A stretch of DNA of 64,000 bases from Aminobacter aganoensis (GCF_014206975.1 NZ_JACHOU010000003.1:372001-436000), one strand, 5' to 3'; positions 55,871 to 64,000 are shown, numbered from the stretch's first letter. Translations and numbers: made by a program. The notes: generated by a model from the sequence alone, not told the origin.

Positions 55871-56419
55871 GTGACGACAATGACGCCGCAGGACATCACC
55901 AAACTTATCGTGCGGACCTCGATGAAGGACCGCGGTGCCTTCGATCTGCTCTACCGGCAGACGAGCTCGAAACTTTTCGGCGTCTGCCTGCGTGTATTGA
56001 ACGACAGGGCGGAAGCCGAGGAAGCGCTGCAGGAGGTCTTCGTCAAGATCTGGACGAAGGCCGACCGGTTTGCCGCCTCCGACCTCAGCCCCATCTCGTG
56101 GCTTGTGGCAATCGCGCGCAATCATGCGATCGATCGTATCCGGGCGCGGCGCCAGGCGCCCCTCGCCATCGACGAGGCGCTTGAAATTGCCGATCCCGCG
56201 CCGGGACCGGAGGCGGCCGCGGTGGCGGGCGACGAAGCCGGGCGCATCCACGGCTGCCTCGAGGAACTGGAGAAGGACCGGGCGGCCGCAGTCCGCGGCG
56301 CCTATCTCAAGGGCGAGAGCTATGCCGAACTCGCGGAACGCCACGGCGTGCCGCTCAACACCATGCGGACATGGCTGCGCCGCAGCCTGTTGAAGCTTAG
56401 GGAATGTCTGGAAAGATGA
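55871..56419 (+). CDS. ECF sigma factor, SigK-like
   Basis: A 182-residue extracytoplasmic-function sigma factor. Region 2 ('FDLLYRQTSSKLFGVCLRVL', 'AEEALQEVFVKIWTKADRF', 'WLVAIARNHAIDRIRARR') and region 4 ('LKGESYAELAERHGVPLNTMRTWLRRSLLKLRE') are complete. The start is GTG 55871 or ATG 55880; neither has a strong binding site. Its 3' end overlaps an RskA-type anti-sigma gene, and a fasciclin gene with an ECF-type promoter follows, so these are its likely regulator and target. Confidence 0.92.
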   Translation: MTTMTPQDITKLIVRTSMKDRGAFDLLYRQTSSKLFGVCLRVLNDRAEAEEALQEVFVKIWTKADRFAASDLSPISWLVAIARNHAIDRIRARRQAPLAIDEALEIADPAPGPEAAAVAGDEAGRIHGCLEELEKDRAAAVRGAYLKGESYAELAERHGVPLNTMRTWLRRSLLKLRECLER

Positions 56420-57138
56420 CGCTCGCGGAAGACAATGGACCGGAACGTGGAGGCGACGACATCGTCGCCGCCGAATACGTTCTCGGCGTCCTGCCTGCCG
56501 ACGAGCGCCGCCAGGCCAGTGTCCGCATCGACGGCGAGCCTGGCTTCGCCCGCCTCGTCGACGAATGGGAGGTGCGGTTCGCCCCGCTGGGTGCGGCCTA
56601 TCCCGAGGTCGAGGCGCCGGCCTCGGTCAAGCAGGCGATCGACGCGAGATTGTTCTCCACAACCGCGCGCTCCGCCTCCGGGCAGCCTGCCGGGCTGTGG
56701 TCGAGCCTTGCCTTCTGGCGCGGTCTCGCAACCGCTGCCGTGGCCGCGCTGGCGATCTATGTTGCCGTGCCCATGCTCAACCCGCCGGTCGACGTGCCGC
56801 AGGAGCGCATGGTGGCATCGCTTGCCGCCGACGGCAGCGACGTCAAGTACATGGTCATGTACGACGCCGCCACCGGCGAGGTCGGCCTGTCCCATGTCGC
56901 CGGCGAGCGCGGCAGCGGCAAGGACTTCGAGCTCTGGATGATCGAAGGCAGCAACCCGCCCGTGTCGATGGGCGTCATTCCGGTCGGCGCCACGATGAAG
57001 ATGCCGGTCAAGGAAGACATGCGCGACAAGCTGGCAGCCGGCGCCGTGCTGGCAGTCAGCCTGGAACCGACCGGCGGTTCGCCGACCGGCCAGCCCACCG
57101 GCCCTGTCGTTGCGGCCGGCGATCTCCGGGAAATCTGA
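56404..57138 (+). CDS. RskA-type anti-sigma factor
   Basis: A 244-residue single-pass membrane protein. The cytoplasmic N-terminus ('DDIVAAEYVLGVLPADERRQ', about residues 18-37) matches the anti-sigma zinc-finger-like fold without clear zinc ligands. One helix spans about residues 105-122. The periplasmic RskA domain carries 'FELWMIEGSNPPVSMGVIPV' and 'AVSLEPTGGSPTGQPTGPVV', which are hallmarks. It should hold the ECF sigma factor at the membrane until an envelope signal triggers proteolysis. It overlaps the sigma gene by 16 bases; ATG 56416, which overlaps the stop, is an alternative start. Confidence 0.92.
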   Translation: MSGKMTLAEDNGPERGGDDIVAAEYVLGVLPADERRQASVRIDGEPGFARLVDEWEVRFAPLGAAYPEVEAPASVKQAIDARLFSTTARSASGQPAGLWSSLAFWRGLATAAVAALAIYVAVPMLNPPVDVPQERMVASLAADGSDVKYMVMYDAATGEVGLSHVAGERGSGKDFELWMIEGSNPPVSMGVIPVGATMKMPVKEDMRDKLAAGAVLAVSLEPTGGSPTGQPTGPVVAAGDLREI

Positions 57139-57248
57139 AAAACGTCGCGGAAAACCGGAGCGGCCGAAACTTATCCGCGCCCATCTCCGTATCTACAAGG
57201 TTTCGATAAATAACATACTGATTTTATTCAGATATTTCTGTCTTTTTG

Positions 57249-57276
57249 TGAAACTGTTGGAGACCCGGACCGTAAT
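57249..57276 (+). promoter_or_regulatory. ECF-type promoter before the fasciclin gene
   Basis: TGAAAC at 57249-57254 and CGTAAT at 57271-57276 are 16 bases apart, the usual spacing of GAAAC/CGT promoters read by ECF sigma factors. The expected start near 57283 leaves a 40-base leader with AAGGAG at 57310-57315. The 55 bases upstream are notably AT-rich for this genome. Confidence 0.6.
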
Positions 57277-57322
57277 TCCTTGTGCCTTTCCATCTAGGGA
57301 AACAACCCCAAGGAGTTACGAT

Positions 57323-57874
57323 ATGCGTAAGATCTCTCTCGCTTTGCTTGCCGGCGCTTTCTCTGCTCTCGCAACGATGGCCCATGCCGAGAACCCGATG
57401 GTTGGCGGTGCGGCGATGTTTGCCGACAAGAACATCGTCGAGAACGCGGTCAACTCGAAGGATCACACCACGCTCGTCGCTGCGGTCAAGGCTGCCGGCC
57501 TGGTCGAGACGCTGCAGGGCAAGGGGCCGTTCACGGTCTTCGCGCCGACCAACGAGGCCTTCGCCGCCTTGCCGGCCGGCACCGTCGAGAACCTGCTCAA
57601 GCCCGAGAACAAGGATCAACTGACCAAGATCCTGACCTGCCACGTCGTCGCCGCCAAGGCGATGGCGGCCAACATCAAGAAGATGGTCGACGACGACAAG
57701 GGCGCCCACCCGGTCAAGACCGTCGGCGGCTGCACCTGGACCGCCAAGTATGACGGCGACAAGGTCACGGTCGAGGACGAGAACGGCAACGTCGCCAACG
57801 TCACCATCGCCAATGTCGAACAGTCGAATGGCGTCATCCATGTCATCGACAAGGTGCTGCTGCCCAAGATGTGA
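57323..57874 (+). CDS. Secreted fasciclin (FAS1) domain protein
   Basis: A 183-residue protein with a Sec signal peptide ('ISLALLAGAFSALATMAHAE') and one FAS1 domain. H1 motif 'GPFTVFAPTNEAFAALP' (about residue 73) and H2-like 'NGVIHVIDKVLLP' at the end are clear. FAS1 proteins act as adhesion or surface-stress proteins outside the cytoplasm. The ATG is set by AAGGAG seven bases upstream. It follows the sigma/anti-sigma pair, as fasciclin genes do in the mycobacterial SigK-RskA system, and has its own terminator. Confidence 0.93.
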   Translation: MRKISLALLAGAFSALATMAHAENPMVGGAAMFADKNIVENAVNSKDHTTLVAAVKAAGLVETLQGKGPFTVFAPTNEAFAALPAGTVENLLKPENKDQLTKILTCHVVAAKAMAANIKKMVDDDKGAHPVKTVGGCTWTAKYDGDKVTVEDENGNVANVTIANVEQSNGVIHVIDKVLLPKM

Positions 57875-57926
57875 GCCAGGCTTTGTCGCGCGGAACTTCG
57901 CTGTCTCTCGCGCAATCGACGATGCG

Positions 57927-57961
57927 CCCCGCAACGGTCACCGTTGCGGGGCACGTTTTTT
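57927..57961 (+). terminator. Rho-independent terminator of the fasciclin gene
   Basis: An 11-bp perfect stem CCCCGCAACGG/CCGTTGCGGGG with a TCA loop, followed after CACG by six T. It starts 53 bases after the stop codon. Confidence 0.9.
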
Positions 57962-58050
57962 GACCCGCGGGCTCTTCGGCTTCGGCCCCTCAAGCCCTGT
58001 TGATTTCGCCGTGATGCGGCACCGGCCTAAGGTCGGACAGGAGGAGTGCC

Positions 58051-58548
58051 ATGGACCGCCGTTCGTTCCTGCTGGGCAGTGCTGCGATGGCCGTAGTTGC
58101 CGGTTTCGCCGTTTCCAGGCGATTGACCGTGGCCGGCCCGGCATTGGCCGAGAGCTTCGAGATCACCAGGACGGATGCGCAATGGCGTGCCGTCCTTTCC
58201 GATGCCCAGTTTGCCGTGTTGCGCCGGGAAGACACCGAGCGGCCATGGACCAGCCCGCTGCTCGATGAGCACCGCAAGGGCACGTTCCATTGCGCCGGCT
58301 GCGATCTCGCTGCCTATGCCTCGGACACCAAGTTCGATTCCGGCACCGGATGGCCGAGCTTCTGGCAGGCGCTGCCCGATGCCGTCGGCACCAAGGCCGA
58401 CAGCTCCCTGCTGATGACCCGCACCGAAGTGCATTGCCGCCGCTGCGGCGGCCATTTCGGCCACATCTTCAACGACGGCCCGCCGCCGACCGGCAAGCGT
58501 CACTGCATCAATGGCCTGGCGCTGGGCTTCAGGCCGGCGACGGCCTAA
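58051..58548 (+). CDS. msrB: Peptide-methionine (R)-S-oxide reductase with Tat signal
   Basis: A 165-residue MsrB that repairs oxidised methionine. The N-terminus '[18 protein letters not shown]' is a twin-arginine signal, so the enzyme acts in the periplasm. Zinc Cys pairs are in 'CAGCDLAAY' and '[16 protein letters not shown]', and the catalytic Cys in '[11 protein letters not shown]'. An AGGAGG-type site precedes the ATG. It converges on engB (4-base overlap of ends) and stands next to the ECF/fasciclin genes, which suggests an oxidative envelope-stress role. Confidence 0.94.
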   Translation: MDRRSFLLGSAAMAVVAGFAVSRRLTVAGPALAESFEITRTDAQWRAVLSDAQFAVLRREDTERPWTSPLLDEHRKGTFHCAGCDLAAYASDTKFDSGTGWPSFWQALPDAVGTKADSSLLMTRTEVHCRRCGGHFGHIFNDGPPPTGKRHCINGLALGFRPATA

Positions 58549-59210
58549 CCGCCGTTGACCACCAGGGCGATTGCCTCGCGCAGTTCGTCCATACCTTCGT
58601 TCTTTTCCGAAGACGTGGCCAGTACCACAGGGAACGCCGCTGCCCGCTTCTTGATCTTGAGAAGCGTTTCCTCGATCAGCCTCGGCACGCCGGCAGCCTT
58701 GATCTTGTCGGTCTTGGTCAGGATGATCTGGTAGGAGATCGCCGCCTTGTCGAGCAGGGTCAGCACTTCCTCGTCGTTCTTCTTGATGCCGTGGCGCGAA
58801 TCGATCAGCAGGTAGACGCGCTTGAGCGTCACCCGGCCGCGCAGATAGTCGAACACCAGCCTGGTCCAGGCGTCGACCTGTTCCTTGGGGGCCTGGGCAT
58901 AGCCGTAGCCCGGCATGTCGACCAGCGCCATCGGCGGCAGGTCGCCCGCCGCGCCGGAATAGCCGTCGGGCACGAAATAGTTGAGCTCCTGCGTGCGTCC
59001 CGGCGTGTTCGACGTGCGCGCCAGCCCGCTCTGCCGCACCAGGCCGTTGATCAGCGACGACTTGCCGACATTCGAGCGGCCGGCAAAGGCGATCTCGGGT
59101 GGCCCCTCCGGCGGCAGGAACTTCATGGCGGGCACGCCGCGGATGAAGATCCACGGGCGCTTGAACAGCTCGGCGTCCACCGGTGCTGCGGGTCTTGTCT
59201 GGTCGTTCAA
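58545..59210 (-). CDS. engB: Ribosome biogenesis GTPase YihA/EngB
   Basis: A 221-residue essential GTPase involved in large-subunit assembly. G1 '[14 protein letters not shown]', G2/G3 region '[14 protein letters not shown]' and '[10 protein letters not shown]', G4 'LTKTDK' and G5 'ATSSEK' are intact. The TTG start has GGAGG nearby and overlaps the stop of the acetyltransferase gene upstream (TTGA), matching the usual length. The frame stays open further up inside that gene. Confidence 0.95.
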   Translation of the reverse strand: MNDQTRPAAPVDAELFKRPWIFIRGVPAMKFLPPEGPPEIAFAGRSNVGKSSLINGLVRQSGLARTSNTPGRTQELNYFVPDGYSGAAGDLPPMALVDMPGYGYAQAPKEQVDAWTRLVFDYLRGRVTLKRVYLLIDSRHGIKKNDEEVLTLLDKAAISYQIILTKTDKIKAAGVPRLIEETLLKIKKRAAAFPVVLATSSEKNEGMDELREAIALVVNGG

Positions 59211-59845
59211 ACCGCTGCCTCCAGCAGAGAAATATCGGAGCCGCGAATGGCGTTGAGGTTGCGGCCTATCTTGTCCACCGGCCAATCCCACCAGGCAATC
59301 GCAAGCAGCCGTTCGATGGTCTTGTCGTCGAACCGCTTCTTGACCGCGACCGAAGGATTGCCGGCTACGATCGCATAAGGCGGTACGTGCCTGCTGACAA
59401 CCGATTTCGCAGCAATGATCGCGCCGTGGCCGATATGGACGCCCGGCAGGATCACCGCTTCCATGCCGATCCAAACGTCATTGCCGATCACCGTGTCGCC
59501 GCGCACCTCCTGCTGCCAGGTGGCGACGTCGAAACCCTCGTCCCAGCCATGGCCGAAGATGTTGAACGGATAGGTCGAGAAGCCGGACATGGCATGGTTG
59601 GCGCCGTTCATGATGAAGCGCGCGCCCTCGGCGATGGCGCAGAACTTGCCGATGATCAGCTTGTCGCCGATGAAGGGGTAGTGGTGCAGCACGCATTTGG
59701 TCTGGAAGAGGTCCGGCCCTTCGGGATCGTCATAGTAGGTGAAGTCGCCGACCTCGATGTTCTCGGCGTCGACAAGGGCCTTCAGGAAGCCGACGCGCTT
59801 GTGCATCGGCATCGGGTGCTTGATCGAGGGGTTCGGTCCCAGCAT
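59207..59845 (-). CDS. Vat/CatB-like hexapeptide O-acetyltransferase
   Basis: A 212-residue left-handed beta-helix acetyltransferase of the xenobiotic group (streptogramin/chloramphenicol acetyltransferase-like). Hexapeptide turns are seen at '[22 protein letters not shown]' (the His is the likely catalytic base), '[45 protein letters not shown]' region and a final helix '[13 protein letters not shown]'. The substrate is unknown and resistance should not be assumed. The ATG at 59845 starts the conserved part. It sits between yidC and engB and is coupled to engB by overlapping codons. Confidence 0.88.
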   Translation of the reverse strand: MLGPNPSIKHPMPMHKRVGFLKALVDAENIEVGDFTYYDDPEGPDLFQTKCVLHHYPFIGDKLIIGKFCAIAEGARFIMNGANHAMSGFSTYPFNIFGHGWDEGFDVATWQQEVRGDTVIGNDVWIGMEAVILPGVHIGHGAIIAAKSVVSRHVPPYAIVAGNPSVAVKKRFDDKTIERLLAIAWWDWPVDKIGRNLNAIRGSDISLLEAAV

Positions 59846-60195
59846 GGCGCGGCGTCCATATTGATGCGGATAAGGTGACAGTATAGCGCGGTGCGGCGCG
59901 ATGACATCGCCGCGCCATACCTTCTTCACCCGATCATTGCGGGAATACTTGAATTCTTGGTTGCGATTTCTCGCGGCAACCGGGGTCCCGCAAGGGACAG
60001 CGGGACCCCGGCCTTGCCGAGACGGTTCGTTGCTGACCGGGGGGAGGTCAGACACCGCCACCCCGCAAGCTCGCGCCTGCAGGCATCTTCGAGATACGCG
60101 GCATCCGTCGAAAGAGTTTCAGCGGCATCGCCGACCCTGCAAAGAAAAAGGCCCCGGAAATTCCGGGGCCTTTTGTTGCATCGCCAGCATCCGGC
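59846..60195 (-). other. Gene-free interval between the acetyltransferase and yidC
   Basis: About 350 bases without a supported gene. It holds a 12-bp perfect stem CCGGGGTCCCGC/GCGGGACCCCGG with an 8-base loop at 59980-60011, lacking a T-tract, and the yidC terminator at 60146-60174. The rest shows no clear signal. Confidence 0.6.
60146..60175 (-). terminator. Rho-independent terminator after yidC
   Basis: Perfect dyad AAAAGGCCCCGG/CCGGGGCCTTTT around AAATT, 20 bases past the yidC stop, with T-rich sequence (TTTTTCTTTG) on the minus strand. It can work in both directions. Confidence 0.9.
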
Positions 60196-62010
60196 CTATT
60201 CGGCCGGTGTCGGTTTCTTCTTGAACAGCGCCATGAGGTTGTCCCACAGCTCGATCTTGGCGCCCTGGCGCTTCATGATCACGCCCTGCTGCAGGATCGA
60301 CAGCGAGTTGTTCCACGCCCAGTAGATGACGAGGCCCGCCGGGAACGACGCCAGCATGAAGGTGAACAGGATCGGCATCCAGGTGAAGATCATCGCCTGG
60401 GTCGGATCCGGAGGCGTCGGGTTCATGCGCATCTGCAGGAACATGGTCACGCCCATGATCAGCGGCCATACGCCGATCATCAGGAAGGCGGGCACGCCCC
60501 ATGGCAGCAGGCCGAACAGGTTGAAGATCGACGTCGGATCGGGCGCCGCCAGATCGTGGATCCAGCCGAAGAACGGCGCGTGGCGCATTTCGATGGTGAC
60601 GTAGAGCACCTTGTAGAGCGCGAAGAACACCGGAATCTGGATCAGCACCGGCCAGCAGCCGGCGAGCGGATTGATCTTCTCGGTCTTGTACAGCTCCATC
60701 ATCGCCTGTTGCTGTTTCATCTTGTCGTCCGCGTACTTCTCGCGGATTTCCAGCATCTTCGGCTGCACCATCTTCATGTTCGCCATCGACTTGTACGACT
60801 TGTTGGCGAGCGGGAAGAAGATGGCCTTGACGATGACGGTGGTGGCGAGGATCGCCAGGCCGAAATTGCCGAGCAGCTTGTAGAGGTTGTCGATGAGCCA
60901 GAACATCGGCTTGGTGATGAAGTAGAACCAGCCCCAGTCGATCAGGAGCTCGAACTGGCGGATCTGGCGATCCGTCTCGTAGGCGTTGATCTTGGCCACT
61001 TCCTTGGCGCCGGCGAAGACCAGCGTTTCGACCGTAGCCGACTGGCCGGCCGCGACCGTGATCGGGTCGGTGAGGTAGTCGGCCTGGTAGCGCGGACGGC
61101 CGTCGTCGAAATAGGAGAAGCGCGGCTGGAACGGCTGCTTGCCCGAAGGAACCAGCGACGCGGCCCAGTACTTGTCGGTGATGCCGAGCCAGCCGTCGGT
61201 CGACTTGCCGGGCAGGACCTGCTTGTCGTCCTCGATCGTGCTGTAGCTGATTTCCTGCAGGCCTTCGGTGCCGGTCACGCCGATCAGGCCTTCGTGCAGC
61301 ACGTAGGTCGAGGCATGCAGCGGCTTGTCGAAGCGGGTCAGGCGCCCGTAGTTGGACAGCGCGACGTCGGCGCCGCCGGCATTCGTCACCGTATCGGTCA
61401 CCGTGAACATGTAGTTCTCGTCGACCGCGATGGTGCGCTTGAAGGTCAGGTTCTTGTCGTTCGTGTAGGTCAGCGTCACCGGCGTCGCCGGCGTCAGCGT
61501 TTGGTTGCCTTCGGCGGTCCAGACGGTGTCGGGACCCGGCACCGCACCCGTTGCCTCGCTGCCGACGAAGCCGATCTCGCCGTAGAAGCCGGACGGCAGC
61601 GCCTGCGGGTTCAGCAACTCGATGACCGGCGAATTCGGCTCGACCGTCACGCGGTAGTGCTTGAGGCTGATGTCGTCGATGCGCGCGCCGGTCAGGTTGA
61701 TCGAACCCTTCAGGCTCGGCGTGTCGATGGCGATGCGGCCCGTGGCGGCGATCGCCTGGGCGCGGTCGGCAATGGCGGCCTGCGTCGTCGGCGCGCCGGG
61801 AATGCCGGCCTGCGGCGCGGCAGGCGTGCCAGTGCCGGGCGTCGTGCCGACGGGCTGCGCGGCCTTCTGCTCCTGCGCCACGCGCTCGGCCTCGATCCGC
61901 GCGGTCTCGCGCTGCGTTTCGATGCGGGGGTTCATGTAGAACACCTGCCAGAGCGTCAGGATCAGCACCGACAAGGCGATGGTGATGAAGAAATTACGGT
62001 TGTTTTCCAT
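60196..62010 (-). CDS. yidC: Membrane protein insertase YidC
   Basis: A 604-residue insertase that inserts and folds inner-membrane proteins with or without SecYEG. An N-terminal helix (about residues 8-26), an Ala/Pro-rich linker (45-85), a large periplasmic domain to about 355 and the Oxa1-type core follow: 'GWFYFITKPMFWLIDNLYKLLGNFGLAI', 'LQMRMNPTPPDPTQAMIFTWMPILFTFML'-like helices and a basic tail. Full length for Gram-negative YidC. It is 9 bases downstream of rnpA in the classic rpmH-rnpA-yidC order. Confidence 0.97.
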   Translation of the reverse strand: MENNRNFFITIALSVLILTLWQVFYMNPRIETQRETARIEAERVAQEQKAAQPVGTTPGTGTPAAPQAGIPGAPTTQAAIADRAQAIAATGRIAIDTPSLKGSINLTGARIDDISLKHYRVTVEPNSPVIELLNPQALPSGFYGEIGFVGSEATGAVPGPDTVWTAEGNQTLTPATPVTLTYTNDKNLTFKRTIAVDENYMFTVTDTVTNAGGADVALSNYGRLTRFDKPLHASTYVLHEGLIGVTGTEGLQEISYSTIEDDKQVLPGKSTDGWLGITDKYWAASLVPSGKQPFQPRFSYFDDGRPRYQADYLTDPITVAAGQSATVETLVFAGAKEVAKINAYETDRQIRQFELLIDWGWFYFITKPMFWLIDNLYKLLGNFGLAILATTVIVKAIFFPLANKSYKSMANMKMVQPKMLEIREKYADDKMKQQQAMMELYKTEKINPLAGCWPVLIQIPVFFALYKVLYVTIEMRHAPFFGWIHDLAAPDPTSIFNLFGLLPWGVPAFLMIGVWPLIMGVTMFLQMRMNPTPPDPTQAMIFTWMPILFTFMLASFPAGLVIYWAWNNSLSILQQGVIMKRQGAKIELWDNLMALFKKKPTPAE

Positions 62011-62019
62011 CGAAAGCCC

Positions 62020-62388
62020 TTATCGCGTTCCGCGAATGCGCCGAGAGAGTTCGGCCGTGATCTGGCCGAACGGGGCGGTGAGCACATCTTCGCGCCCGAC
62101 GATCACATAGTCTTTGCCGGCGGCCATGTCACCTGCGGCATGTGTACGAACGGCTTCGCGAATGCGCCGTTTGACACGATTGCGGACAACCGCGTTGCCG
62201 ACCTTCTTGGTGACGGTATAGCCGACCCGCGGCCCGGCCGTGTCGTCGCGATCCAGGACCTCGACGAGAAAAAACCGCCCGCGCCGCTTGTCACCGCGGC
62301 GGACGGCCAGAAACTGTTTTCTTTTCAGAAGCCGTTCGGGGCCGCGTCCATGCGGAGCAGACCCCTCTGGCTTGCCGTCAGCGGGCAA
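62020..62388 (-). CDS. rnpA: Ribonuclease P protein component
   Basis: A 122-residue basic protein that assists the RNase P RNA in maturing tRNA 5' ends. '[14 protein letters not shown]' (start of the fold), '[25 protein letters not shown]' (the RNR motif) and 'DYVIVGRE' are diagnostic. The TTG at 62388 is used because the frame further upstream overlaps rpmH and has no family resemblance. It is 16 bases past the rpmH stop. Confidence 0.93.
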   Translation of the reverse strand: MPADGKPEGSAPHGRGPERLLKRKQFLAVRRGDKRRGRFFLVEVLDRDDTAGPRVGYTVTKKVGNAVVRNRVKRRIREAVRTHAAGDMAAGKDYVIVGREDVLTAPFGQITAELSRRIRGTR

Positions 62389-62404
62389 GGTTCCCGCCCA
62401 CGGC

Positions 62405-62539
62405 TTAGGCGGAGAGCCGCTTGCGGCCGCGGTTGCGGCGGGCGGCGACGACGCCACGACCACCCTTGGTGGCCATGCGGGCACGGAAACCGTGACGGCG
62501 CTTACGGACGAGTTTGGACGGCTGATAGGTACGCTTCAT
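62405..62539 (-). CDS. rpmH: 50S ribosomal protein L34
   Basis: A 44-residue ribosomal protein. The sequence starts '[20 protein letters not shown]' and continues with '[20 protein letters not shown]', the universal L34 pattern. It heads the rpmH-rnpA-yidC operon on the minus strand. Confidence 0.97.
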   Translation of the reverse strand: MKRTYQPSKLVRKRRHGFRARMATKGGRGVVAARRNRGRKRLSA

Positions 62540-62901
62540 TTGTTTTAATACCGCGGGGTGCGGCCCTTCTTGATTCTGTCACTGTGTAACAGGAGCTTGG
62601 CTCGGCTTGCCTCGACGCGATCAAAAACCGCGCCGGAAGCGGGTCCCGAGCGTGTGCGGGCTTATAGAAAGAAGGTGTCCCGAAGTCAATCCGCCGGTGC
62701 CGTTGCCACCACCGGTTGCCGTCACCCCGTCGGGGGCCGCCAGATGGCCCGCCCACGCCGCGGTTACAGACTGTCTTTTGCACTGCGGAATTTGCAACTG
62801 CGCTGCAATAGCCTATCTTTGCCGGAAAGGGATGCAAGGCGTATCGCGCCCTCAGTGGCCGAGCCCCACGCTCCCAGGGTGGACTTGCAGCAAAGACCAG
62901 C
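62540..62901. other. Divergent gap between rpmH and the histidine kinase gene
   Basis: About 360 bases without a supported gene. It must hold the rpmH promoter (minus strand) and probably that of the kinase (plus strand), but I see no convincing -35/-10 pair. A partial dyad CTGT..ACAG at about 62576-62592 is the only symmetry noted. Confidence 0.5.
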
Positions 62902-64000
62902 ATGACTGAAGCAGCCGATACCGGCGCCTATGCCGGAAAACCAGCGGACCGTTCGGTTCCGCTTTCGCGCGGCCTCTCGTCCAAGCTGCTGCTCTTGACA
63001 ATTGCCTTCGTGCTCTTTGCCGAAGTCCTGTTCTTCCTGCCTTCGATCGCCTCCTACCGCCTGCGCTGGCTCGAGGAGCGTCTGGCGACCGCCGCTGCGG
63101 TTGCGGCCATCCTGGTCCAGGGCGATCCCACGTCATTGTCACGTGCCGCCCAGAACGACGTGCTGATGGCGATCGGCGCCAAGGCGATCGCGGTGCGCGA
63201 CGGCGGCGTCTCCAGGCTCTTGGTGGTCACCGACATGCCGCCCCAGGTCGACGAGCATATCGACATCACCAAGGAGGACGTGCTGAGCTCGATGCCGGCG
63301 GCGATCGACACCTTGCTGTTTGGCGGCAACCGTATGCTGCGCGTGTTCGGAACCGTCGGCGAGAGCCAGAAGGAATTCGAGCTCGTCATCCCTGACTATC
63401 GGCTGCATCGCGCCATGCTGGCCAATGCGCGCTACATCGTCTTCGTCTCGCTTTTGATTTCGCTGTGTACGGCAGCCCTGGTCTACGCCGCCATCGACCG
63501 CATCATGATCGGCCCGATCCGCGCCATGACGCGCTCGATGCTGACCTTTTCCGATGCGCCCGACAGCCCGGCCGGCGTCATTGTACCCACCGGGGCGCGC
63601 GGCGACGAAATCGGCGTCGCCGAACGCGAGCTGGCGGCGATGCAGCAGCACCTGCAGAAGATGCTGAACGAACAGAAACACCTTGCCGACCTCGGCCTGG
63701 CGGTGTCGAAGATCAACCATGACATGCGCAACATCCTGGCCTCGGCACAACTGATGTCCGATCGATTGCGGCAGGTGAAGGATCCGGCGGTCCAGGCCTT
63801 TGCGCCGAAGCTGCTGCGCACTCTCGACCGCGCCGTCGCCTATTCCGAGAATGTGCTGTCCTATGGCCGCGCCCAGGAGCTGCCCCCGGCGCGCCGCCGC
63901 CTGCGGCTCAGCCAGCTGGTCGACGACGTCCATGGCCTGCTCGGCCTCGAGCCCGACTCGGGCATCGAGTTCTTCAACGCGGTCGACACCGACTTCGAGA
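62902..64000 (+). CDS. Sensor histidine kinase (N-terminal part)
   Basis: The first 366 residues of a membrane sensor kinase, running off the window end. Two membrane helices (about residues 28-50 and 176-196) bracket a periplasmic sensor segment. A HAMP-like region (about 197-250), a short coiled coil and the dimerisation/phospho-acceptor helix follow. The likely phosphorylated His is in 'SKINHDMRNILASAQLMSDR' (about residue 274). The ATP-binding domain would lie beyond the end. No response regulator is visible here. It is divergent from rpmH. Confidence 0.88.
   Translation, partial: MTEAADTGAYAGKPADRSVPLSRGLSSKLLLLTIAFVLFAEVLFFLPSIASYRLRWLEERLATAAAVAAILVQGDPTSLSRAAQNDVLMAIGAKAIAVRDGGVSRLLVVTDMPPQVDEHIDITKEDVLSSMPAAIDTLLFGGNRMLRVFGTVGESQKEFELVIPDYRLHRAMLANARYIVFVSLLISLCTAALVYAAIDRIMIGPIRAMTRSMLTFSDAPDSPAGVIVPTGARGDEIGVAERELAAMQQHLQKMLNEQKHLADLGLAVSKINHDMRNILASAQLMSDRLRQVKDPAVQAFAPKLLRTLDRAVAYSENVLSYGRAQELPPARRRLRLSQLVDDVHGLLGLEPDSGIEFFNAVDTDFE

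Noticed and set aside
60556-62589. 677-codon plus-strand open frame opposite yidC, rnpA and rpmH
   Set aside because: Antisense shadow of three well-recognised genes.

Overview
The window is GC-rich, densely coded DNA from an alphaproteobacterium of the order Hyphomicrobiales (Rhizobiales), most like Mesorhizobium, Aminobacter or a relative. The evidence is the gene content and order (rpmH-rnpA-yidC-engB, ffs-dnaX-ybaB-recR, def-fmt-truA-dapE-dapD, yejA-yejBEF), a short alphaproteobacterial SRP RNA, and several rhizobial-type palindromic intergenic repeats. It looks chromosomal. I see no tRNA, rRNA, insertion sequence, prophage or CRISPR array. The genus is inference.

Region by region. 1-8.5 kb: most of a Tad/Flp pilus operon (cpaB tail, cpaC, cpaD, cpaE, cpaF, tadB, tadC) facing a TadD-like TPR lipoprotein across a shared terminator. 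8.7-20.1 kb: an M17 aminopeptidase, a MarR regulator coupled to a cytoplasmic NlpC/P60 peptidase, a 2-hydroxyacid dehydrogenase, and a yejA-yejA2-yejB-yejE-yejF peptide/muropeptide importer with two binding proteins. 20.2-25.7 kb: membrane cytochrome c, kdsB, pheA, two GNAT-type genes (one a MarR-GNAT fusion), nudC and a HIT protein. 25.9-31.1 kb: SRP RNA, dnaX, ybaB, an alcohol dehydrogenase, a SleB-type hydrolase and recR, with two heptanucleotide repeat arrays. 31.2-35.6 kb: a lytic transglycosylase whose 5' end is invaded by a perfect 30-bp inverted-repeat element, two luciferase-like monooxygenases and a highly charged coiled-coil protein. 35.8-39.2 kb: sugE behind a guanidine-II riboswitch candidate, a 41-residue basic protein, a CDF transporter, a GFA enzyme and rmuC. 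39.3-47.9 kb: def, an inserted FitAB-type toxin-antitoxin pair, fmt, a GNAT, truA, an Lrp/MFS pair, dapE and dapD. 48-55.7 kb: a LOG-family protein, DUF817, pyrimidine 5'-nucleotidase, diguanylate cyclase, DMT exporter, phhA with a divergent Lrp regulator, a DUF1194 protein and argB. 55.9-62.5 kb: an ECF sigma/anti-sigma pair, a secreted fasciclin protein and a Tat-exported MsrB, then engB, a Vat/CatB-like acetyltransferase, yidC, rnpA and rpmH. 62.9 kb to the end: a truncated sensor histidine kinase.

The points most worth following are: the def-[FitAB]-fmt arrangement, which puts a PIN nuclease between two formyl-methionine genes; the two-hairpin ACGA riboswitch before sugE; the ECF/RskA/fasciclin/MsrB envelope module with a visible ECF-type promoter; the MarR-GNAT gene whose palindrome overlaps the -10 and whose predicted transcript starts at its ATG; the importer plus cytoplasmic peptidases that together resemble a peptidoglycan-recycling locus; and the inverted-repeat element that supplies a start codon and ribosome binding site to the transglycosylase. 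Starts were chosen from ribosome binding sites, gene overlaps and family N-termini where possible.
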